Source of the DNA: Streptomyces sp. R21
Lineage (GTDB): Bacteria > Actinomycetota > Actinomycetes > Streptomycetales > Streptomycetaceae
Direction: 5' to 3'
Assembly (NCBI RefSeq): GCF_041051975.1
Contig: NZ_CP163435.1
Coordinates: 6,117,001 to 6,181,000, forward strand
Length of the DNA: 64,000 bases
The notes beneath the pieces were generated by a model. It had not been told where the DNA came from. It made no database searches and was given only the letters and a program-made list of their open reading frames with translations. Numbering within the stretch: position 1 is the first letter of the stretch; the number at the start of each line of letters is the position of its first letter. The position numbers were made by a program, and so were the translations under genes. Below are positions 47,426 through 54,868 of the stretch, piece by piece.

Positions 47426-48733
47426 ATGAAGCTCTCTGCCCGAACGGCCGCCGCTGCCGCGGCCCTCGCCCTCGCGGGCCTCACCGCCACCGCCTGCGCC
47501 CCCCAGGCCTCCGACAACTCCGCCTCCGGCAAGGACGAGAAGACCGGCACCCTCCGGGTCTGGCTCTTCCAGGAGGTCAACAACAAGCCGAAGGAGCAGG
47601 TCGTCGACAAGGCGGTCGCCGCCTTCAGGAAGTCCCACAAGGGCACCGAGGTCAGCATCGAGTACATCCCCGTGGAGACCCGCGCCCAGCGCATCAAGGC
47701 CGCCTTCAACGACCCGAAGAGCGCCCCGGACGTCATCGAGTACGGCAACACGGACACCGCCGGGTACGTCCATGACGGCGGACTCGCCGATGTCACCGGC
47801 GAGTTCACCGCCTGGAGCGAGGCCAAGGACACCGACCCGACGGCCCGGCAGTCCGTGACGGTCGACGGCAGGATCTACGGCGCCCCCTACTTCGTCGGCG
47901 TCCGTGCCCTTTACTACCGCACCGACCTCTTCAAGGAACTCGGGCTCGAAGTCCCGAAGACCCAGGCCGAGTTGATCGACGCGGCGCACCGGATCCGCGC
48001 GGCCGAGCCCGACCTGTACGGACTCGCGGTCGGCGGCGCCTACACATACGGCGCCATGCCCTTCGTGTGGGCCGACGGCGGTGAGATCGCGGTCGGCAAG
48101 GGCGGCTCGTACGCCTCCGCCATCGACAGCGCGGCCGCCCAGAAGGGCATCAAGGCCTACACCTCGCTCTTCGGCGACGACAACTGTCCCGCCGCCAAGT
48201 GCGCGGGCATGGGCGGCAACGACACCGTGACGGCCTTCGCGTCCGGCAAGGCGGGCATGGCCATCGGCGGCGACTTCAGCCATACGGCGATCGAGGCCGG
48301 GAAGGTCAAGGGCAAGTACGCGGTCGTACCGCTGCCGGGTCTGAAGGCGGGGGAGATCGCCCCGGCGTTCGCGGGCGGCAACAACATCGGCGTACTGAAG
48401 AGCACCACGCACCGCACCCTCGCCGTCGACCTGATGGAGCGGCTGACGTCGAAGAAGACGCAGGCCGAACTCTTCGACGCCATGGGCTTTCTGCCGACGT
48501 TCACCGATGTGCGCGACGAGGTCGCCGCGAAGAAGCCCTTCGTCGCGCCGTTTGTGAAGACGCTCGCCTCCGGCACCAAGTTCGTGCCGGCCTCACCCGC
48601 CTGGGCCGAGATCGACGCCTCGCTGGTGCTGCCGACGATGTTCCAGGAGGTCGTCAGCGGCAAGAAGGACGTGGCGGCGGCTTCGAAGGACGCGGCGAAG
48701 AAGATGAACGACGCCTTCAGCACCGTGGGCTGA
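47426..48733 (+). CDS. Sugar ABC transporter substrate-binding lipoprotein
   Basis: A 435-residue lipoprotein, first gene of the GH20 operon. The signal peptide ends in a lipobox (TATAC, Cys at about residue 24). The family-1 solute-binding fold follows: LRVWLFQEVNNKPKEQVVDKAV at the start, YGAPYFVGVRALYYRTDLFKELGL as hinge region. GGAGGA precedes the ATG. The ligand is probably N,N'-diacetylchitobiose or a related GlcNAc oligomer, because the operon ends with a cytoplasmic hexosaminidase (inference). Confidence 0.93.
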   Translation: MKLSARTAAAAAALALAGLTATACAPQASDNSASGKDEKTGTLRVWLFQEVNNKPKEQVVDKAVAAFRKSHKGTEVSIEYIPVETRAQRIKAAFNDPKSAPDVIEYGNTDTAGYVHDGGLADVTGEFTAWSEAKDTDPTARQSVTVDGRIYGAPYFVGVRALYYRTDLFKELGLEVPKTQAELIDAAHRIRAAEPDLYGLAVGGAYTYGAMPFVWADGGEIAVGKGGSYASAIDSAAAQKGIKAYTSLFGDDNCPAAKCAGMGGNDTVTAFASGKAGMAIGGDFSHTAIEAGKVKGKYAVVPLPGLKAGEIAPAFAGGNNIGVLKSTTHRTLAVDLMERLTSKKTQAELFDAMGFLPTFTDVRDEVAAKKPFVAPFVKTLASGTKFVPASPAWAEIDASLVLPTMFQEVVSGKKDVAAASKDAAKKMNDAFSTVG

Positions 48734-48737
48734 GCGG

Positions 48738-49697
48738 ATGACCGCGCACGACACCACCACTCTCGTCGAGCGGTCCGCGGGTACGGTGGCCGACGCCCCC
48801 GCCGCTCGCGGACCCCGACGCCGGGGCGGCGGCTGGACACCCTGGCTGTACCTCGCCCCCGCCCTTGTCGTCCTCGGCGGCCTGCTCGTCTATCCCGTCT
48901 ACCAGCTCGGCCTGATCTCGTTCCTCGAGTACACCCAGGCCCAGGTCAGCGGCGGCGAGCCGACGACCTTCCAGGGCTTCGGCAACTACGCGACCCTCTT
49001 CGCGGACGGCCAGTTCTGGCAGGTGCTGCTGGCCACCGTGGTGTTCGCGGCGGCCTGCGTCGTCTCGACGCTCACGGTCGGCTGCGCGCTCGCCGTGCTC
49101 CTCACCCGTGTACGGGCCCTGCCGCGCCTCGCGCTGATGCTGGCCGCGCTCGGCGCCTGGGCCACCCCGGCGATCACCGGCTCCACGGTCTGGCTGCTCC
49201 TCTTCGACCCCGACTTCGGCCCGGTCAACCGGGTCCTCGGACTCGGCGACCACTCCTGGACGTACGGCCGCTACAGCGCCTTCGCCCTCGTCCTGCTCGA
49301 AGTGGTCTGGTGCTCCTTCCCGTTCGTGATGGTGACGGTCTACGCCGGGATCCGCGCCGTACCGGGCGAGGTCCTGGAGGCCGCCGCCCTGGACGGCGCC
49401 TCGCAGTGGCGGGTGTGGCGGTCCGTCCTCGCGCCGCTGCTCCGGCCGATCCTGGTCGTCGTCACCATCCAGTCGGTGATCTGGGACTTCAAGGTCTTCA
49501 CCCAGATCTACGTGATGACGAACGGCGGCGGCATCGCGGGCCAGAACCTCGTGCTGAACGTGTACGCGTACCAGAAGGCGTTCGCCTCCTCGCAGTACAG
49601 CCTCGGCTCGGCGATCGGCGTCGTGATGCTCGCGATCCTGCTCGCCGTCACGCTCGTATATCTGCGGTTGCTCAAGCGGCAGGGGGAGGAACTGTGA
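48738..49697 (+). CDS. Sugar ABC transporter permease (MalF type)
   Basis: A 319-residue permease with a charged N-terminus and six helices. The EAA loop is EAAALDGASQWRVWRSVLAP at about residue 215. It starts 4 bases after the binding-protein stop and overlaps the next permease by four bases. No ATPase gene is present, so the shared MsiK ATPase is presumably used. Confidence 0.94.
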   Translation: MTAHDTTTLVERSAGTVADAPAARGPRRRGGGWTPWLYLAPALVVLGGLLVYPVYQLGLISFLEYTQAQVSGGEPTTFQGFGNYATLFADGQFWQVLLATVVFAAACVVSTLTVGCALAVLLTRVRALPRLALMLAALGAWATPAITGSTVWLLLFDPDFGPVNRVLGLGDHSWTYGRYSAFALVLLEVVWCSFPFVMVTVYAGIRAVPGEVLEAAALDGASQWRVWRSVLAPLLRPILVVVTIQSVIWDFKVFTQIYVMTNGGGIAGQNLVLNVYAYQKAFASSQYSLGSAIGVVMLAILLAVTLVYLRLLKRQGEEL

Positions 49698-50539
49698 GCC
49701 TCGTCGGAAACGCTCTACGGCGCCCGTGGCGGCTCGCCGCCGAGGTGTCGGCCCTGCTGATCGCGGCGGTCGTCGCGTTCCCCCTCTACTGGATGGTGCT
49801 GAGCGCCTTCAAACCGGCCGGGGAGATCGAGTCCACCGAGCCGCGGCCCTGGACGCTCTCGCCCTCCCTGGGTTCCTTCCGGCGCGTCTTCGGACAACAG
49901 GAATTCGGCCGGTACTTCCTCAACAGCCTGGTGGTCGCCTGCTCCGTGGTCGTCGTCTCCGCGCTGATCGCCTTTCTCGCGGCGACGGCGGTGACCAGAT
50001 TCCACTTCCGGTTCCGGACCACTCTGCTGATCATGTTCCTGGTCGCGCAGATGGTGCCGGTGGAGGCGCTGACCATCCCGCTGTTCTTCCTGATGCGCGA
50101 CTTCGGTCAGCTGAACACGCTGGGCTCGCTGATCCTGCCGCACATCGCTTTTTCGCTGCCGTTCGCGATCTGGATGCTGCGGGGATTCGTGAAGGCGGTT
50201 CCGGAAGCGCTGGAGGAGGCCGCCTGCCTCGACGGGGCGAGCCGGGCCCGATTCCTCTGGCAGATTCTTTTCCCGCTCGTCTTCCCGGGGTTGGTGGCCA
50301 CGAGCGTCTTCTCGTTCATCTCGGCCTGGAACGACTTCCTGTTCGCCAAGTCCTTCATCATCAGCGACACCTCCCAGTCCACCCTGCCGATGGCCCTCCT
50401 CGTCTTCTACAAGCCGGACGAGCCCGACTGGGGCGGCGTGATGGCCGCCTCCACGGTCATGACGATTCCGGTGCTCGTGTTCTTCGTACTCGTACAGCGA
50501 CGGCTGGTCTCCGGACTGGGCGGAGCGGTAAAGGACTGA
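49694..50539 (+). CDS. Sugar ABC transporter permease (MalG type)
   Basis: A 281-residue permease with six helices and the EAA loop EEAACLDGASRARFLWQILFP near residue 175. The GTG start (GTGA with the preceding stop) shows translational coupling. A few codons in the middle are less GC-rich (ATTCTTTTC, GCTTTTTCG), but the frame is intact. The hexosaminidase gene begins one base after its stop. Confidence 0.94.
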   Translation: MSLVGNALRRPWRLAAEVSALLIAAVVAFPLYWMVLSAFKPAGEIESTEPRPWTLSPSLGSFRRVFGQQEFGRYFLNSLVVACSVVVVSALIAFLAATAVTRFHFRFRTTLLIMFLVAQMVPVEALTIPLFFLMRDFGQLNTLGSLILPHIAFSLPFAIWMLRGFVKAVPEALEEAACLDGASRARFLWQILFPLVFPGLVATSVFSFISAWNDFLFAKSFIISDTSQSTLPMALLVFYKPDEPDWGGVMAASTVMTIPVLVFFVLVQRRLVSGLGGAVKD

Positions 50540-50540
50540 C

Positions 50541-50594
50541 GTGACTGATGTGTCTGATGTGTCTGACGTGCCTGACGTGCCTGACGTGTCTGAC
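50541..50594. repeat. 9-bp repeat with six in-frame GTG codons at the hexosaminidase start
   Basis: Six tandem 9-bp units of the form GTGTCTGAC/T run from 50541 to 50594, each beginning with an in-frame GTG, and are followed by an in-frame ATG at 50595. Any of them could start translation. Confidence 0.85.
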
Positions 50595-52220
50595 ATGACT
50601 TCCGGGACGGAGCTGATTCCGGCGCCGCGGACTCTCCTCGGGGGCGAACCCGGCTGCCGGAGCCTGGACAAGGAGACGCGGCTCGACGCCGGGCCCGGCA
50701 CCGAGGGTGTCGCACGCTGGCTGCGGGCGACGATCGGTGCGGCCACGGGGCTGCCGCTTGCGGACGGCCGCAACACGGGCAACGGCATCGTGCTGGCTGT
50801 CGATCCGGACCTGCCGCCCGAGGGCTATCGCCTGGTGATCGACGGCTCCGCGGTGCGCATTCGGGGCGGCAGCGCGGCCGGTGTCTTCTGGGGTGCGCAG
50901 ACCTTCCGGCAACTGCTGGGCCCCGACGCCTTCCGCCGGGCGGCCCTGCGGCCCGGGCGGGGCTGGGACCTCCCGCAGATCACCGTGGAGGACTCGCCCC
51001 GCTTCCCCTGGCGCGGACTCATGCTCGACGTCTCCCGGCATTTCATGCCCAAGGACGGTGTCCTGCGCTACCTGGACCTGATGGCCGCACACAAACTCAA
51101 CGTCTTCCACTTCCATCTGACGGACGACCAGGGCTGGCGCGTCGAGATCGAGCGATATCCGAAGCTGACCGAGGCCGGGTCCTGGCGGGCGCGCTCGAAA
51201 TTCGGCCATCGCGCCTCGCCGCTGTGGGAGGAGAAGCCGCACGGTGGCTTCTACACGCAGGACGACATCCGCGAGATCGTCGCGTACGCCGCCGAGCGGC
51301 ATATCGCCGTCGTCCCCGAGATCGACATCCCGGGCCACTCGCAGGCCGCCATCGCCGCGTATCCGGAACTCGGCAACACCGACGTCATCGACACCACCGC
51401 CCTCTCCGTCTGGGACAACTGGGGCGTCTCCGCAAACGTACTCGCCCCCACTGACAACACCCTGCGCTTCTACGAGGGCGTCTTCGAGGAAATCCTCGAC
51501 CTGTTCCCCTCGGAGTTCATCCATGTCGGCGGCGACGAATGCCTCAAGGACCAGTGGAGGCAGTCGCCCACCGCGCAGGCCCGCATCGAGGAACTCGGGC
51601 TCACGGGCGAGGACGGGCTGCAGGCCTGGTTCATCCGGCACTTCGACGACTGGCTCACCGCGCGCGGACGCCGGCTCATCGGCTGGGACGAGATCCTGGA
51701 GGGCGGCCTGGCGCCGGGCGCGGCCGTCTCCTCGTGGCGCGGCTACCAGGGCGGCATCACGGCGGCGCAGGCCGGCCACGACGTCGTCATGTGCCCTGAG
51801 CAACAGGTCTACCTGGACCACCGTCAGGACGGCGGCGAGGACGAACCGGTGCCCATCGGCTATGTGCGCACCCTGGAGGACGTCTACCGCTTCGAGCCCG
51901 TTCCGCCGCAGCTCACGGAGGATCAGAAGCGCCATGTGCTGGGCACTCAGGCCAACCTGTGGACCGAGGTGATGGAGGACCACGCGCGTGTGGACTACCA
52001 GGCGTTCCCGCGGCTCGCGGCCTTCGCCGAGGTCGCCTGGAGCGCGCTGCCCGCCCCGCGGGAGAGGGACTTCGCCGACTTCGAGCGGCGGATGACCGCC
52101 CACTACGGGCGACTTGACGCCCTGGGTGTCGCCTACCGCCCGCCCGCCGGACCCCTGCCCTGGCAGCGCCGGCCCGGCGTGCTCGGACGGCCGCTCGAGG
52201 GGGAGCCCCCGAACGTGTGA
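50541..52220 (+). CDS. Cytoplasmic beta-N-acetylhexosaminidase, GH20
   Basis: A 559-residue GH20 enzyme that removes terminal N-acetylglucosamine. An N-terminal GH20b domain (about 25-150) precedes the catalytic barrel, with LMLDVSRHF, HFHLTDDQGWR and the catalytic Asp-Glu pair in HVGGDE (about 330-335). No signal peptide is present, so it acts on imported oligosaccharides, fitting the upstream transporter. The first 18 residues are Val-x-Asp tripeptides from a 9-bp repeat; the real start may be the ATG at 50595. It is the last gene of the operon. Confidence 0.94.
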   Translation: MTDVSDVSDVPDVPDVSDMTSGTELIPAPRTLLGGEPGCRSLDKETRLDAGPGTEGVARWLRATIGAATGLPLADGRNTGNGIVLAVDPDLPPEGYRLVIDGSAVRIRGGSAAGVFWGAQTFRQLLGPDAFRRAALRPGRGWDLPQITVEDSPRFPWRGLMLDVSRHFMPKDGVLRYLDLMAAHKLNVFHFHLTDDQGWRVEIERYPKLTEAGSWRARSKFGHRASPLWEEKPHGGFYTQDDIREIVAYAAERHIAVVPEIDIPGHSQAAIAAYPELGNTDVIDTTALSVWDNWGVSANVLAPTDNTLRFYEGVFEEILDLFPSEFIHVGGDECLKDQWRQSPTAQARIEELGLTGEDGLQAWFIRHFDDWLTARGRRLIGWDEILEGGLAPGAAVSSWRGYQGGITAAQAGHDVVMCPEQQVYLDHRQDGGEDEPVPIGYVRTLEDVYRFEPVPPQLTEDQKRHVLGTQANLWTEVMEDHARVDYQAFPRLAAFAEVAWSALPAPRERDFADFERRMTAHYGRLDALGVAYRPPAGPLPWQRRPGVLGRPLEGEPPNV

Positions 52221-52541
52221 GGCGATCGTGGAGAGACGTTCCCCGGGCCGCCCACCCCGGGAGCGTGACTCCACAGGGCCCCCACAGGCTCTCCAGGGCC
52301 CCACGGGGACGCACGGGGAACAAGGCGCCCAGGAGTCACCGAAGAGTGCCAATTCCGGCTGACCGGTGATGCCGTACGAAAACGGACCATCTCCCTGGTG
52401 ACAGGGGCGAATGCCTCCTAGCGGACCCCCGCGTCGAGGGCCGGGGAAGATGTGCCAGAGTTGCCACGTCCGCCCTGTCAGCACGTACCGTACGCGCAAC
52501 ACAGGCGGGACCAGGTGGGGCAGCGGGAAGGGGCAGCCGGT
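52221..52541. other. Intergenic region hexosaminidase/molybdo-hydroxylase operon
   Basis: This 321-base region has an imperfect GC-rich hairpin at about 52236-52266, a possible terminator of the sugar operon. The rest presumably holds the promoter of the hydroxylase operon. In-frame codons upstream of the TTG start were not taken as coding. Confidence 0.5.
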
Positions 52542-53435
52542 TTGACCACGCACGCACCGCAGGCGGCGCAGGCCGTGACGCTGCCCGGTTCTCTGGACGA
52601 GGCGGTCGCGGCCCTGGCCGCCATGCCCGCCGCCGTTCCCGTCGCGGGCGGGACCGACCTCATGGCCGCGGTCAACGCGGGTCAACTCCGGCCCGCGGCC
52701 CTCGTCGGCCTCGGCCGGATCAGCGAGATCCGCGGCTGGCAGTACCAGGACGGACACGCGCTGCTCGGCGCGGGTCTCACCCACGCGCGCATGGGCCGTC
52801 CCGATTTCGCGGCCCTCATCCCGGCGCTCGCCGCCGCCGCGCGCGCCGCGGGTCCGCCGCAGATCCGCAACGCGGGCACCCTGGGCGGCAACATCGCGTC
52901 GGCCGCCCCTACGGGAGACGCGCTGCCCGTACTGGCCGCCCTCGAAGCCACGCTGATCATCGCGGGCCCGGGCGGTGCCCGCCGGGAGATCCCCGTCTCG
53001 CATCTGCTCGCCGGCATGGAGATGCTCCGCGGCGGCGAACTCATCGGCTTCGTGCGCGTGCCGCTGCTGCACGCGCCCCAGGTCTTCCTGAAGGCGACCG
53101 GACGCACCGGCCCGGGGCGCGCGATCGCCTCCGTGGCGGTCGTCCTCGACCCCGCCCGGCGCGGCGTGCGGTGCGCCGTCGGCGCCATAGCGCCGATGCC
53201 GCTGCGGCCGCTGGACGCGGAGGCGTGGGTCGCGCAGCTGATCGACTGGGACAACAACCGGGCCATCGTCCCGGAGGCGCTCACCGCCTTCGGGGAGTAC
53301 GTCGCCGCGGCCTGCATCCCCGATCCCGTACCGGAGGCGGACGGCTCCGTGCCGCAGCTTCCGCCCGCCGTACTGCACCTGCGGCGCACCGTCGCCGCAC
53401 TGGCCCGACGAGCACTGGGGAGGGCACTGTCGTGA
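52542..53435 (+). CDS. Molybdo-hydroxylase FAD-binding subunit (XdhB/CoxM-like)
   Basis: A 297-residue FAD subunit of the xanthine dehydrogenase / CO dehydrogenase family. FAD contacts include AGGTDLMAAVNAG (about residues 35-50) and TLGGNIASAAPTGD (about 108-121). The start is the TTG at 52542, preceded by GGGAAGGGG; it gives the family N-terminus, whereas the 30 codons before it do not. It is the first gene of four with 4-nt overlaps, in the order FAD, 2Fe-2S, Mo, small membrane protein. Substrate unknown. Confidence 0.9.
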   Translation: MTTHAPQAAQAVTLPGSLDEAVAALAAMPAAVPVAGGTDLMAAVNAGQLRPAALVGLGRISEIRGWQYQDGHALLGAGLTHARMGRPDFAALIPALAAAARAAGPPQIRNAGTLGGNIASAAPTGDALPVLAALEATLIIAGPGGARREIPVSHLLAGMEMLRGGELIGFVRVPLLHAPQVFLKATGRTGPGRAIASVAVVLDPARRGVRCAVGAIAPMPLRPLDAEAWVAQLIDWDNNRAIVPEALTAFGEYVAAACIPDPVPEADGSVPQLPPAVLHLRRTVAALARRALGRALS

Positions 53436-54868
53436 CCGACGACCAGCACGGAGAGGCCACCCCTCAGGGCGGCACCCACGGAGCCTGGGAGCCGCTGCCG
53501 CAGGGTGACTACGACGACGGCGCCACCGCCTTCGTCAAGCTCCCCGAGGGCGGCATCGACGCTCTCCTGGCGGACCGGGACAGTCCCCTCGCGGCGCCCG
53601 GCCACGGCTATGTGCCCCCGCAGATCACCGTGGCCTCCACGCCGGCCGCCGCGACCGACCCGGGGGCCACCGGCACCTGGGCCGTACCGGCGGAAGCCGT
53701 CCAGTGGCCCGACCCGAACGCGACGCCGCCGCAGGAGTCCGACCGGTTCGCGTACCAGCCGGGCGCCACCGGGCAGTGGGACTTCCGCGACGCCGTACGG
53801 GACGGTGCCGCGGGCCCCGGGCACGACGTGACCGGGCAGTGGTCGATCCCGGTGGCCGATGGTGATCTTCCGGACGAATCGGGCGAGTTCACCACATCCG
53901 CACTGGTCGAGCAGTGGGGCGGGAACCCGCCTCCCACGCTCCCCGGCGGCGCGGCCGCGCCCTGGGCGTCGGAGGCCGTCGGCGAGGCATGGTCCCGCCC
54001 GCCGGAGGAACCGGCCGCAGAGGGCCCCGAGGGGCCGTCGGCGGGCGCACAGGCTGACGCGCGGCCCGAGGGCGTCCAGGAGGCCGCCGAGGCCGCTCAC
54101 GAGGCTCCTGAGGCGGTTGACGAGCCCGAGGCGGACGGTGCCCCGGCCGCGGAGGACCTCGAAGCCCACGACCCCGAAGCCCACGCCTCCGAAGACACCG
54201 CCGAACCCCCGCCGCCCCCGCACAACGAGCACCCCCTCGCCTCCTACGTCCTGCGCGTGAACGGCGCCGACCGCCCCGTCACCGACGCCTGGATCGGCGA
54301 ATCGCTGCTCTACGTACTGCGCGAACGCCTCGGCCTCGCGGGCGCCAAGGACGGCTGCTCGCAGGGCGAGTGCGGGGCCTGCAACGTGCAGGTCGACGGA
54401 CGGCTCGTGGCCTCCTGCCTCGTCCCCGCCGTCACCGCCGCGAGCAGCGAGGTGCGCACCGTCGAGGGCCTGGCCGCCGACGGGCAGCCCTCGGACGTGC
54501 AGCGGGCGCTCGCCAAGTGCGGCGCCGTGCAGTGCGGGTTCTGCGTACCGGGCATGGCGATGACCGTGCACGACCTGCTGGAGGGCAACCCCGCGCCCAC
54601 CGAGCTGGAGGCCCGCCAGGCGCTGTGCGGCAACCTGTGCCGCTGCTCCGGCTACCGCGGGGTCCTCGACGCCGTGCGGGAGGTCGTCGCCGAGCGCGAG
54701 GCGCACGCCGCCGACTCCGCGCACTCCGCACCGGACGCCGACGAGGCACGCATCCCGCACCAGGCGGGCCCGGGCGCCGGCGGAGTCAACCCCGCGGCGG
54801 CGCACGACGCGTACGACGGATACGCCCCCCAGGAGCAGCCGTACGGCCAGGACGGAGGCCAGGCGTGA
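53432..54868 (+). CDS. Molybdo-hydroxylase 2Fe-2S subunit with long N-terminal extension
   Basis: A 478-residue protein. The C-terminal 210 residues (from about 268) are a normal two-cluster ferredoxin subunit: CSQGECGAC plus C for the plant-type cluster, and QCGFC with CGNLCRC for the second. The preceding 265 residues are unique: acidic, Pro/Ala/Glu-rich, with repeated ATGTW / ATGQW / VTGQW motifs about 35 residues apart, then a run of Ala-Glu-rich sequence. Usual family length is about 160-200. Codon use across the extension is normal and the frame is continuous. GTG start overlaps the previous stop. The extension could be a tether or docking region. Confidence 0.88.
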   Translation: MTDDQHGEATPQGGTHGAWEPLPQGDYDDGATAFVKLPEGGIDALLADRDSPLAAPGHGYVPPQITVASTPAAATDPGATGTWAVPAEAVQWPDPNATPPQESDRFAYQPGATGQWDFRDAVRDGAAGPGHDVTGQWSIPVADGDLPDESGEFTTSALVEQWGGNPPPTLPGGAAAPWASEAVGEAWSRPPEEPAAEGPEGPSAGAQADARPEGVQEAAEAAHEAPEAVDEPEADGAPAAEDLEAHDPEAHASEDTAEPPPPPHNEHPLASYVLRVNGADRPVTDAWIGESLLYVLRERLGLAGAKDGCSQGECGACNVQVDGRLVASCLVPAVTAASSEVRTVEGLAADGQPSDVQRALAKCGAVQCGFCVPGMAMTVHDLLEGNPAPTELEARQALCGNLCRCSGYRGVLDAVREVVAEREAHAADSAHSAPDADEARIPHQAGPGAGGVNPAAAHDAYDGYAPQEQPYGQDGGQA

